Shown here piece by piece: positions 56,784 to 64,000 of a stretch of DNA of 64,000 nt. This DNA is from Cohnella candidum (lineage in GTDB: Bacteria > Bacillota > Bacilli > Paenibacillales > Paenibacillaceae). A program made the translations under genes and the position numbers. The DNA lies in contig NZ_CP033433.1 in NCBI RefSeq assembly GCF_003713065.1, forward strand, positions 1,523,001 to 1,587,000, written 5' to 3'. The notes beneath the pieces are model-generated. The model was given only the letters and a program-made list of their open reading frames with translations, was not told where the DNA came from and made no database searches. Position 1 is the first letter of the stretch. Each line of letters starts with the position of its first letter.

Positions 56784-56797
56784 GCATTGTATAACGA

Positions 56798-58264
56798 CTA
56801 GACGATATATTCAGCCAAGCTTCCGTTTTCGTCCGTATACTGGATAACAGACCGCATCGTGCGAAGATCGACGAAGAGCTCGCAGGCTGTATCTCCTTTT
56901 TTCCATCGCATCTTGATTTCTTCCGAAGTGTCCATCACCTTGAACTCCCCGTTAAACGCATCGTACTGGTTACGGAACCGAATCAGCTGCAGAAGCCGTT
57001 GTACGACATCCTTATCCAGCGATTGTCCAATCTCTTCCACTGTATAGTTGTGACGGTTGATTTCGCGTCCGTCGCCCGTTTGCGAGACCCGTTCGTTCTT
57101 GTTCTCGCCGGCCAACAGCCCGACGTAATAAACCTGCGGAATGCCGGGAGCGAAAAATTGTATCGCTCTAGCGGCCAAATAAGCGTCGTCATCGCAGCCG
57201 AGAACCGAGTAGTAAGTTCCGTTGATCTGATGCACGTCGAAGCCGTCCGGAGCTTTATGTTCCTCACCTAGGATCAAGCTGAGGTTGGCGCCTCTCTGCA
57301 GGCACTTTTCCACGACTGTCCTGGCTTCATTCGTATCGAAAAGATCGTCCAGATCAGGAATGATCGGAATGCCGTCATGGCAATCGAGCATGGTGAACTG
57401 ATTGGAAGGACGGTTCCGCAGATAGTCGGCGAGAGCTCCGCCGGAGCGAGTCACCAGCGTTGCGAGGATCCGATAGGGCAGGACAAAGTCGTAAATCCAA
57501 TATCCTCGTTCGGCTAATTTGAACTGGATCGAATAGTGGGCGTGCACTTCCGGCAACAGCTCGATGTTGTGCGACTTCGCCAGGTCCATGATCCAATCGA
57601 GGAAGCCGTAAATGTCCGGTTCCACGAAGAAGCAGCTGGTGCCCAGCTTCTTGATGACGTAACCGACCGCGTCTAAGCGAACGATCTTGACGTTGTTCTT
57701 GCTGAAGTTCCGGAAGAAGGCGGCCAGAAGCTCCTTCGTCATTTCCGATTGGATGTCCAGGTCGATCTGTTCGGAAGGATCCGTCTTGCCGAACGTGGTC
57801 CAGACTTTTTCTTGTTCGCCGTTTTTTTGGATCGTAAAGGTCGAATAAGGCCGCGGCCGACGCAGGAACATCTTGTCGATATCTTCCTGAACGGGTTCGC
57901 CGTCCGGCCACAGCTTGTCCAACGTGAGGAAGAGGTCCGCGTATTGCGAGTCGCGACCATTCTGAAGGAAGTCCTGGAAGTACTCCGATTTCTGAGAAAT
58001 GTGGTTAACCATCAAGTCGACAAGTACATCGAAACGTTCGCCAATCGCCCGAACGTCTTCCCATGTTCCGAAAGCCGGCTCGATTTCCAGATAGGTCATC
58101 GGCGCGAAGCCGCGGTCTCCCGAAGAAGGGAAGGGAGGAAGGATGTGGACCCCGCCCGTGAAGATGTCGGTAAAATGAGCGTTCAGCACTTGGTTTAACG
58201 ATTTTAAATCCCCGCCGAGCGAATCGGGGTACGTGATCAACTGCACCTGATTTTTCAGTGCCAT
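56798..58264 (-). CDS. Sucrose phosphorylase (GH13)
   Basis: A 488-residue GH13 subfamily 18 enzyme. The start MALKNQVQLITYPDSLGGDL is typical. The catalytic residues lie in RLDAVGY (nucleophile Asp), LLPEVHAHY (acid/base Glu) and MLDCHDGIP (transition-state Asp). It splits sucrose, or a related glucoside, with phosphate to give alpha-glucose 1-phosphate. No transporter or fructokinase is near. Length matches sucrose phosphorylase (about 480-505). Sucrose-6-phosphate phosphorylase or glucosylglycerate phosphorylase are less likely relatives. Confidence 0.88.
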   Translation of the reverse strand: MALKNQVQLITYPDSLGGDLKSLNQVLNAHFTDIFTGGVHILPPFPSSGDRGFAPMTYLEIEPAFGTWEDVRAIGERFDVLVDLMVNHISQKSEYFQDFLQNGRDSQYADLFLTLDKLWPDGEPVQEDIDKMFLRRPRPYSTFTIQKNGEQEKVWTTFGKTDPSEQIDLDIQSEMTKELLAAFFRNFSKNNVKIVRLDAVGYVIKKLGTSCFFVEPDIYGFLDWIMDLAKSHNIELLPEVHAHYSIQFKLAERGYWIYDFVLPYRILATLVTRSGGALADYLRNRPSNQFTMLDCHDGIPIIPDLDDLFDTNEARTVVEKCLQRGANLSLILGEEHKAPDGFDVHQINGTYYSVLGCDDDAYLAARAIQFFAPGIPQVYYVGLLAGENKNERVSQTGDGREINRHNYTVEEIGQSLDKDVVQRLLQLIRFRNQYDAFNGEFKVMDTSEEIKMRWKKGDTACELFVDLRTMRSVIQYTDENGSLAEYIV

Positions 58265-58410
58265 GGGAAACCCTCCATATGTCGTACAAAGTTAGTGGCA
58301 TGGCCATTCAATTACGATAACTCTATTCGCGGCCATCGTCAAAGGTATGGAATTCGGAAAATTAACGCATATTGTCAATGTAAGTAATTTTCCTCAGAAG
58401 GTGATAAAGG

Positions 58411-58623
58411 ATGGGCAAAATCGCGTTGACGCTTGTGATCATCGGAGCGTTGAATTGGCTTCTTGTCGGCTTGTTCGAGTGGGACCTGGTCTCGGCATTG
58501 TTCGGGGGAGATTCTCATCGGGAATCCTCTTGGTTCAGTCGAATTGTTTATACTTTAGTCGGGCTTAGCGGGTTGATCAGTATCAGATACTTATTCGCGG
58601 ATGATGCAAGGGTAAGAACGTAA
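58411..58623 (+). CDS. DUF378 family membrane protein (YuzA-like)
   Basis: A 70-residue protein with two spans: IALTLVIIGALNWLLVGLFE and IVYTLVGLSGLISIRYLF. The ALNWLLVGLFEWDLVSALFG phrase is the DUF378 hallmark. ATG with GAAGGTG upstream. Function unknown. The 146 bp before it show no recognised promoter. Confidence 0.85.
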   Translation: MGKIALTLVIIGALNWLLVGLFEWDLVSALFGGDSHRESSWFSRIVYTLVGLSGLISIRYLFADDARVRT

Positions 58624-58662
58624 GAAGGTTGCGTTGGTCAGGACAAGTACATTTAGGATAAG

Positions 58663-58687
58663 AGCCACGCTTTGCGTGGTTTTTTTG
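58663..58687 (+). terminator. Rho-independent terminator after DUF378 gene
   Basis: GCCACGC pairs with GCGTGGT around TTT, followed by seven T residues. Confidence 0.85.
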
Positions 58688-58747
58688 TTTTTGGAAAAAA
58701 ATGCAACAAACCTGCAGCCTATGCGTCTAACGATTGGAAAATCGATT

Positions 58748-60136
58748 ATGGCTTCAGGGAGGTATACGATTATTAAAAGAAAGATTTTTGCAGCCTTCAT
58801 GGTGTTTATCCTCGCGGCGTCCCTTTATCCTCGGCACGTTAGTTTTGGCAAGGAAAACGGCAATTTTAAAGTCATGGGATACTTTTCCGAATCCCCCGCG
58901 TTGATGGATTCAGTTGATGATGCTGTTCAATTTGACGGAATGACCCACCTGATCTACGCTTTTTTAAAGCCGGCTTCGGACGGTTCTCTCTATCCCATTG
59001 GCAAGCCCGAAAGATTAAAGGAACTGGTGGATAAGAGCCATGCGCATGGAGTGAAAGTCGTCATCGCCGTCGGAGGGGTGTACTACGGGAAAGAGCGGCT
59101 GGAAGGCCACTTTGAAGCGCTTGCCGGCAATGACGAAGCCCTTGGACGGTTTACCCGGGAAGTGCGGGATTTCGTTGAGGCCTACAACCTGGATGGCGTG
59201 GAGATTGACTGGGAATACCCCAATGCCAAATCTTCGGACGAGTTTGAACGTGTTATTTTGGCCCTGAAAGAAGTTTTGTCCCCCATGGGCAAAACCTTGA
59301 GCGCGGCCGTGGCGGCCGCCGTCTCGGCAAATTCGAAAGCAGAATACATACAATCCGTGACCGATACAGCCCTTAAGAATTTGGATTGGCTGAATATCAT
59401 GGCTTACGATTTGAAGGGAGGGGAGCACAGTCCCTACTGGTTGGCGGATGTATCCATACAGTACTGGAAAAAGAGGGGCGTGTCCGCGGACCGTATCGTT
59501 GTCGGCATTCCCTTGTACGCCAGACCAAGCTGGAAGCAATACAGGCATATTGTGGCTTTGGATAAAGCCAATGCTTATCTCGATTTCGTGCCGGGCGATA
59601 AATCGGACTCCTACAACGGTCTCAACACGATCCGTCAGAAAACAAGACTCTCTCTGAATAAAGGCGGCGGCATCATGTTTTTCGATATACAGGAAGACAC
59701 CCGGGATGAAACCAGCGCTCTGAAAGCTGCATTGGATATGATCCACAGGTACGAACTAAATAAGCCCGACGATTATTTTATCGTGGTGGACAATCGCGAG
59801 TTGCTGTACTCGCCGGAAGAGAAATTGGGAATGCCTTATACGGATGTTCAGAATCGACTTCAGATCCCGGTAAGGAAAGCGCTGGAGACCATTGGAGCCA
59901 AGATCGAATACGAACATGCCTCTCGTACGGTCACTGCCATTCTTGAAGACACAACGGTTAAGATCCGTATCGGAAGCGATATATTAGAAGTAGACGGTAA
60001 CAAGGTGACGATGGACACCAAAGCAGCGATAAAAGACGGGCTGACCTATTTGCCCTTGCGCTGGGTATATGAAAGCTTCGGCTACAAGGTGATCTGGTAC
60101 GAAAGCAGCAAAAGCGTTCTGGTGAGTAAAAACTAG
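58748..60136 (+). CDS. Glycoside hydrolase family 18 protein with Cu-amine-oxidase-N domain
   Basis: A secreted protein. A hydrophobic signal (IFAAFMVFILAASLYP) is followed by a GH18 barrel with catalytic motif DGVEIDWEYPN (Glu as acid) and barrel strands KVVIAVGG and WLNIMAYDL. From residue about 360 it has a copper-amine-oxidase N-terminal-like domain (VRKALETIGAKIEYEHASRT, then LPLRWVYESFGYKVIWYE), which in Paenibacillus is a wall-associated module. ATG 58748 gives 462 residues, but GGGAGG lies inside the reading frame and points to an ATT codon about 25 bp downstream. It probably acts on chitin or peptidoglycan-related glycans. Confidence 0.8.
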   Translation: MASGRYTIIKRKIFAAFMVFILAASLYPRHVSFGKENGNFKVMGYFSESPALMDSVDDAVQFDGMTHLIYAFLKPASDGSLYPIGKPERLKELVDKSHAHGVKVVIAVGGVYYGKERLEGHFEALAGNDEALGRFTREVRDFVEAYNLDGVEIDWEYPNAKSSDEFERVILALKEVLSPMGKTLSAAVAAAVSANSKAEYIQSVTDTALKNLDWLNIMAYDLKGGEHSPYWLADVSIQYWKKRGVSADRIVVGIPLYARPSWKQYRHIVALDKANAYLDFVPGDKSDSYNGLNTIRQKTRLSLNKGGGIMFFDIQEDTRDETSALKAALDMIHRYELNKPDDYFIVVDNRELLYSPEEKLGMPYTDVQNRLQIPVRKALETIGAKIEYEHASRTVTAILEDTTVKIRIGSDILEVDGNKVTMDTKAAIKDGLTYLPLRWVYESFGYKVIWYESSKSVLVSKN

Positions 60137-60182
60137 TTTTAGAAGTAAGCATACATTCGTTTTTTTCATTGGAGGCGTGCAC

Positions 60183-60746
60183 ATGAAGGGATGGATACAG
60201 GCGGGAACGGTAGATGAGCTACACCAACAAGGTCCGAAACTGATCAAAGGGGGCATCGTTGTATTCCATCACGAGGGCCATGTGCACGCGCTTGATAACC
60301 GTTGTCCCCATCTCGGTTTTCCGCTTCACATGGGAAGTTTATGCAACGGAATTTTGACTTGCCATTGGCACCATGCCCGGTTTGACGTATGCGGCGGCGG
60401 AACGCTTGACCCGTGGGCGGACGATGTTCCCGTTCACGAGATATCCATTGATGACGGCATGGTGTGGGTGAACCCCAATTCCCGTAACGGCAATCAAGTT
60501 CAAATATATAAAGACCGCCTTCTGAACGGCCTTGAGCAAAATATCGGCCTCGTCATCGCCAAAGCGATTGTCGGATTAATAGAAGCGGGCGTTACCGAAA
60601 CGGAAATCGCAGCGATCGGGATCGAATTCGGTGTGAAGAACCGCAGTCAAGGATGGGGCTCCGGATTGACGATTCTGACTGCGATGGCGAACGTTCTGCC
60701 GAAGCTTGATAAACAGGGCCGTATATTGGCGTTATATCATGGTTAA
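60183..60746 (+). CDS. Rieske [2Fe-2S] protein, N-terminal part of a split gene
   Basis: A 187-residue product. The Rieske site is CPHLGFPLHMG with a second pair in CHWHHARFDVCGGGT (C-x-H plus C-x2-H). It ends ANVLPKLDKQGRILALYHG, then TAA. The next 379 codons stay open in the same frame, and related proteins run on here with Leu-x-x-x-ARD. This is thus probably the first third of a 577-residue protein cut by a TTA-to-TAA change. ATG 60183 follows GGAGG. Confidence 0.8.
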   Translation: MKGWIQAGTVDELHQQGPKLIKGGIVVFHHEGHVHALDNRCPHLGFPLHMGSLCNGILTCHWHHARFDVCGGGTLDPWADDVPVHEISIDDGMVWVNPNSRNGNQVQIYKDRLLNGLEQNIGLVIAKAIVGLIEAGVTETEIAAIGIEFGVKNRSQGWGSGLTILTAMANVLPKLDKQGRILALYHG

Positions 60747-60779
60747 CTGAGAACGGCGCGCGACTCGTCCGGCAATGGA

Positions 60780-61916
60780 ATGCGTTTCCTGCTCGATCCG
60801 CTGCCGAATACGGACATCTCGGAAGAACGATTAACCAAATGGTACAGGGATTGCATGGAGGTCCGGGATACCGGCGGAGCCGAGCGGGTACTGCTTACGG
60901 CTTTGCAGAGCGGGAGCGATGAAAACGGGCTTTTCAAGATGATGAGCCAGGCGGTAACGGACCATTATTACATGAATGGCGGCCATGCGCTGGATTTCCA
61001 CAACAAAGCATTCGAGAGCTTGAATTATGTCGGGAGTGAGCAGCGTAAATATATTCTCGCATCGCTCGTTCCGATGTTCGGTGACGCCCAGCGAAGCGAG
61101 GAGCTTTACAGCTGGCAGTCTCCGGTTAACCTTGTACAGCCGTTGAAAGAAGTCTTCGAAGAATTGTCCCGAATGGGGGAAGTGTCCGCGGAAAAGCGGA
61201 TAGATGACGATGAGCTTCTGCAAGTCTTGCTCGGAGACGATCCGTTTACGACGATCCGCGTATTGAAGGAAGCATTGTTCGGCGGCACCTCTCCGGTGCG
61301 CATCGCTCAAATTACCGCGTTGGCCGCGGCTGAACGGATCGTTCGATTCCATACGCAAAACGATTTTGGGGATTGGATTTCGGTGCTGCACACCTTTACG
61401 CATGCCCACGCCGTTCACGAAAGCTTGATCCGATCATCGGATCCATGGATAGTTCGCGGTATTTTCCATTCGGCAGCCACGATTTACCTCGACCGTTTTT
61501 TGAATATTCCACCTGCGCCGAGACCGACCGTTGCCGTACCGTCCGATCCGATACCGAACTCTGAGGAACTGCTTGATATTCTCGATAAAAGGCAGCAGGT
61601 GGCGCAAGCAGGAGCATGGGTAACCCGCTATTTGCGCGGCGGCGGTGAACCGGAGCCCCTATTCAATGTATTGGGTCATGCACTTCTTCGGGAAGATGCC
61701 GATTTCCACACCTTTCAGATGTACGAGGCTGCTTTGGCGGAATTTGACCACTGGTCTTCCGAATCGGGTTCGTTCGCCGAGAAAGCCCGCGAAACGCTGA
61801 TTCTCGCGATTACCCGTTATCTCGCGGCGCATGCTCCGACAGCCCGCGAAACCCCTCAAACGGCAAGGATTGCATGGCGCCTCCATCGCGGCGAGAAATT
61901 GTTTGAAGAGGAGTAA
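60780..61916 (+). CDS. C-terminal part of the split Rieske protein
   Basis: A 378-residue helical protein in the same reading frame as the Rieske gene upstream, separated by one TAA and 11 codons. It reads FLLDPLPNTDISEERLTKWY, HALDFHNKAFESLNYVG and HTFTHAHAVHESL, with several His-rich helical motifs that may bind metal. There is no ribosome binding site before the ATG. It is the rest of a long Rieske-domain protein known from actinobacteria and Bacilli, of unknown reaction. As an independent protein it is unlikely to be made well. Confidence 0.75.
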   Translation: MRFLLDPLPNTDISEERLTKWYRDCMEVRDTGGAERVLLTALQSGSDENGLFKMMSQAVTDHYYMNGGHALDFHNKAFESLNYVGSEQRKYILASLVPMFGDAQRSEELYSWQSPVNLVQPLKEVFEELSRMGEVSAEKRIDDDELLQVLLGDDPFTTIRVLKEALFGGTSPVRIAQITALAAAERIVRFHTQNDFGDWISVLHTFTHAHAVHESLIRSSDPWIVRGIFHSAATIYLDRFLNIPPAPRPTVAVPSDPIPNSEELLDILDKRQQVAQAGAWVTRYLRGGGEPEPLFNVLGHALLREDADFHTFQMYEAALAEFDHWSSESGSFAEKARETLILAITRYLAAHAPTARETPQTARIAWRLHRGEKLFEEE

Positions 61917-62017
61917 AGTGGAGCGGGCGCAGCTTCGTGGTGGAGAGTCTATACTGCCGAAGTAACACATATGATTCGCCTACAATATGATGAGCTATAA
62001 ACCAAAGAGGTGAGTCA

Positions 62018-62461
62018 ATGGCAGTCGTTAAAGCCAGGAAACAGGATATTGATATGTTGGCGAGGTTGCTTCGAGCTGAAGCCGAGGCTGAAGGCGAAAT
62101 GGGCATGCTCCTTGTTGGCAATGTCGGCATTAACCGAATCCGGGCGAACTGCTCCGATTTTAAAGGAATCCGGACGATTCCCCAAATGATCTATCAGCCG
62201 CATGCGTTCGAGGCACTGCAACATGGCATGTTCTATCAAAGCGCGAGAGACAAGGTACGCCGTCTCGCTCGACGGGCTGTGAATGGGGAGCGGAATTGGC
62301 CGGCGAAATTCTCCCTATGGTATTTCCGTCCCGGAACGTACCAGAACCCCGGGCCATGTCCGCCAACTTGGTATAATCAACCGTTCGTTGGACGTTGGAA
62401 GAAGCACTGTTTTTATCAGCCGACCGCGGAAACATGTGAAAATGTATATAACACGTTTTGA
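62018..62461 (+). CDS. cwlJ: Spore cortex-lytic cell wall hydrolase
   Basis: A 147-residue protein of the Hydrolase_2 family with the exact shape of B. subtilis CwlJ (142 residues). The start MAVVKARKQDIDMLARLLRA is followed by GNVGINRIRANCSDFKGIRT, QMIYQPHAFEALQHG and NGERNWPAKFSLWYFRP. The C-terminus CFYQPTAETCENVYNTF is conserved. The catalytic glutamate lies in the RAEAEAEGEMG segment. It has no signal peptide, as CwlJ is packed in the spore coat. It cleaves cortex peptidoglycan during germination, with GerQ as usual partner. ATG after GAGGTGAG. Confidence 0.92.
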   Translation: MAVVKARKQDIDMLARLLRAEAEAEGEMGMLLVGNVGINRIRANCSDFKGIRTIPQMIYQPHAFEALQHGMFYQSARDKVRRLARRAVNGERNWPAKFSLWYFRPGTYQNPGPCPPTWYNQPFVGRWKKHCFYQPTAETCENVYNTF

Positions 62462-62464
62462 TGG

Positions 62465-62493
62465 AGATCCGCGCTGGGCGCGGATCTTTTTTT
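62465..62493 (+). terminator. Rho-independent terminator after cwlJ
   Basis: AGATCCGCGC pairs with GCGCGGATCT around TGG, followed by seven T residues. Confidence 0.88.
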
Positions 62494-62498
62494 ATGGA

Positions 62499-62760
62499 TT
62501 AAAAATTCCGATCCAACAATATCCCTGTTTGTTCTGCCATGACTCGGGGAGGTAAAGGCATGCCATTTTTAAACCACCATTCCACGGCTCCCACGACCGC
62601 AGCACCGAAAAATTGAAGCAAAACATCTTGGTTTAAGCCTTGATTCTTTCCGTCGGATAGATCGACTCCAACCTCATACTCTTGAATGACCAATTCGAGG
62701 AATCGGCTGCAAAAATGTGCAGAATTATGGCGAGCATAGCTTCTTCCCGGTATTTGGCGG
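62499..62760 (-). pseudogene. TetR regulator C-terminal remnant
   Basis: On the minus strand an open frame reads CSRFLELVIQEYEVGVD and then LLQFFGAAVVGAVEWWFKNG, MPLPPRVMAEQTGILLDRNF, stop. The phrase AVEWWFKNGMPLPP-x3-AEQ is typical of the TetR family C-terminal domain. No helix-turn-helix part is found upstream, where the aldo/keto reductase gene begins instead. Only the last third remains, so it is a remnant. Confidence 0.6.
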
Positions 62761-62809
62761 AAAAATATAGTAAAATATTGAATGGTCGATAGAGAAAGGA
62801 ATGACGAAT

Positions 62810-63801
62810 ATGGAATACGTAAAATTGGGCAATACGGGCTTGGACGTATCCAGGCTTTGCCTTGGCTGCATGAGCTTCGGCGATGCGAGCCGGTGGACGC
62901 ATCCATGGATTCTCGACGAGGAACGCAGCCGCCCGATCATCAAAAAAGCTCTTGATCTCGGAATCAATTTTTTCGATACGGCCAACGTGTATTCGACTGG
63001 AGCGAGCGAAGAAATTGTGGGCAGGGCCTTAAAGGATTACGCGAACCGGATGAGGTCGTCATTGCTACGAAAGTTCATTTCCGCATGCAACCGGGACCTA
63101 ACGGCGCCGGGCTTTCCCGCAAGGCGATTTTGAGTGAAATCGATAAGAGCCTGAAGCGACTCGGAACCGATTACGTAGATCTGTATCAAATTCACCGCTG
63201 GGACTACGACACGCCCATCGAAGAAACCATGGAAGCTTTGCACGATGTGGTGAAGGCAGGGAAAGCAAGATATATCGGGGCATCGGCGATGTTTGCTTGG
63301 CAATTCCTCAAGGCTCTGCATGTTGCGGAGAAGCATGGCTGGACCCGATTCGTGTCGATGCAGAACCATTACAATCTTCAATACCGCGAAGAGGAACGGG
63401 AGATGCTCCCACTCTGCAAAGAAGAGAAGATCGGCGTGATTCCATACAGTCCGCTGGCATCCGGAAGATTGTTGCGCGATCCGGGAGAAACGACTTCTCG
63501 ATCTGAAACCGACCAAGCCCAGAAGTCGAAATATGACGCGATGACGACAGCCGATCGGCCGATCGCGGAACGGGTTGCAGCCATCGCGGCGCAGCACGGC
63601 GTTCCCCGCGTACAAATCGCGCTGGCCTGGATGTTGCAAAAGGAGACCGTAACATCTCCTATCATCGGCGTGACGAGTTTATCCCAGCTTGAAGAAGCGG
63701 TACCGGCACTGTCGGTCAAGTTGACGCCGGAAGAAATCGCAACGCTTGAAGAACCGTATGTGCCTCATCCCGTCGTGGGCGCCTTAAAATCTCTTTCGTG
63801 A
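62810..63801 (+). pseudogene. Aldo/keto reductase, frameshifted
   Basis: Frame one (62810-63133) begins MEYVKLGNTGLDVSRLCLGC, has the active-site FFDTANVYSTG (Asp/Tyr) and breaks after DYANR. The next frame continues DEVVIATKVHFRM, then the catalytic-site histidine region DLYQIHRWDYDTP and the NADP end IIGVTSLSQLEEAV, to a stop at 63801. One G is missing at about 63048-63049 in a GG(G) run. With it the protein would be about 330 residues, of the YhdN/Tas group. Ribosome site AAAGGA. Confidence 0.8.
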
Positions 63802-63879
63802 AAAAGCGGCGATCACATCAGAAGAGGGGGATGTGGTAAAATAGTGACGTCAACGTTGGAACAAAGTGGGGGAGACGTA

Positions 63880-64000
63880 GTGAAATACTATTATTACTGG
63901 GTTGCGCTCGTCGTGTTTGCGTTGGACCAGATTACGAAGAAAATCGTCTCCGGTACCATGCAAGTAGGCGATCAGATTTCAGTGATCGGCGAGTTTTTCA
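63880..64000 (+). CDS. lspA: Signal peptidase II, N-terminal part (cut by window end)
   Basis: GTG after GGGGGAGAC opens a frame with the start of lipoprotein signal peptidase: KYYYYWVALVVFALDQITKK, including the conserved DQ-x-(T/S)-K. The second part VGDQISVIGEFF also fits. Only 40 codons are in the window. It would cleave prolipoproteins after lipid modification, as needed by the lipoproteins in this window. Confidence 0.85.
   Translation, partial: MKYYYYWVALVVFALDQITKKIVSGTMQVGDQISVIGEFF

Noticed and set aside
60744..60746. Programmed readthrough or selenocysteine at the Rieske stop
   Set aside because: The codon is TAA, not TGA, with no downstream hairpin of the required type that I can see; a point mutation is simpler.
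63040..63060. Programmed frameshift in the aldo/keto reductase
   Set aside because: No slippery heptamer, no internal Shine-Dalgarno; aldo/keto reductases are not known to use frameshifting.

Overview
The window looks like a chromosomal segment of a spore-forming, low-to-moderate GC Gram-positive bacterium of the Paenibacillaceae (Paenibacillus/Cohnella-like). The signs are strong GGAGG-type ribosome binding sites, frequent GTG and TTG starts, many rho-independent terminators, spore genes (a CwlJ-type cortex hydrolase, a PdaA-type deacetylase, two YjcZ-type micro-genes), a PerR-like operator in front of katG, copper-amine-oxidase-N and VanW domains, and ECF sigma/anti-sigma/ABC operons. Genus-level placement is inference. 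I see no prophage, insertion sequence, CRISPR array, rRNA or tRNA.

Layout. 0-5.3 kb: a six-gene operon for a sugar acid (enolase-superfamily dehydratase, SDR, zinc dehydrogenase, cupin, mutarotase-like protein, FAH-family hydrolase), consistent with a non-phosphorylating diketo-hydrolase route giving pyruvate plus a hydroxy-acid or aldehyde. 5.4-12.9 kb: a small lipoprotein, an orphan molybdopterin oxidoreductase with a helical partner, an aminotransferase plus aldehyde dehydrogenase pair (4-aminobutyrate type), a YmaF-like protein and a membrane protein. 13-17 kb: DUF2306 plus quinone-oxidoreductase pair, MFS exporter and divergent LysR regulator. 17.2-21.2 kb: an unexplained two-gene module, a 903-residue protein with three Ig-like repeats and a novel C-terminal region plus a 396-residue helical partner. 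This is my best candidate for an undescribed system. 21.4-24 kb: meso-diaminopimelate dehydrogenase and NADP-type glutamate dehydrogenase, both ammonium-incorporating. 24-27.5 kb: four translationally coupled genes on the minus strand (ECF sigma, anti-sigma-like protein, ABC ATPase, permease). 27.6-33.4 kb: DUF2975/XRE pair, a PdaA-VanW fusion, a micro-gene, and an ArsR/SRPBCC/short UvrA operon. 33.5-38.8 kb: katG, LysR, PhzF, DinB and GNAT genes.

38.9-46.6 kb: a PQQ-dehydrogenase-like propeller protein, a PoxB-like enzyme, micro-genes, a half-length FUSC protein and a complete three-subunit xanthine-dehydrogenase-family hydroxylase. 46.6-64 kb: miscellaneous metabolic and membrane genes (LLM flavin oxidoreductase, DUF6044, FUSC exporter, M29 aminopeptidase, COG4705-like, RDD, sucrose phosphorylase, GH18, Rieske protein, CwlJ) ending in the first 40 codons of lspA. 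In this last part five genes are visibly damaged: a thioredoxin-like gene with an internal deletion, an MBL-fold gene with a 5-nt deletion, a Rieske gene with an in-frame TAA, a TetR C-terminal remnant, and an aldo/keto reductase missing one base. Either this stretch is decaying or the assembly has errors here.
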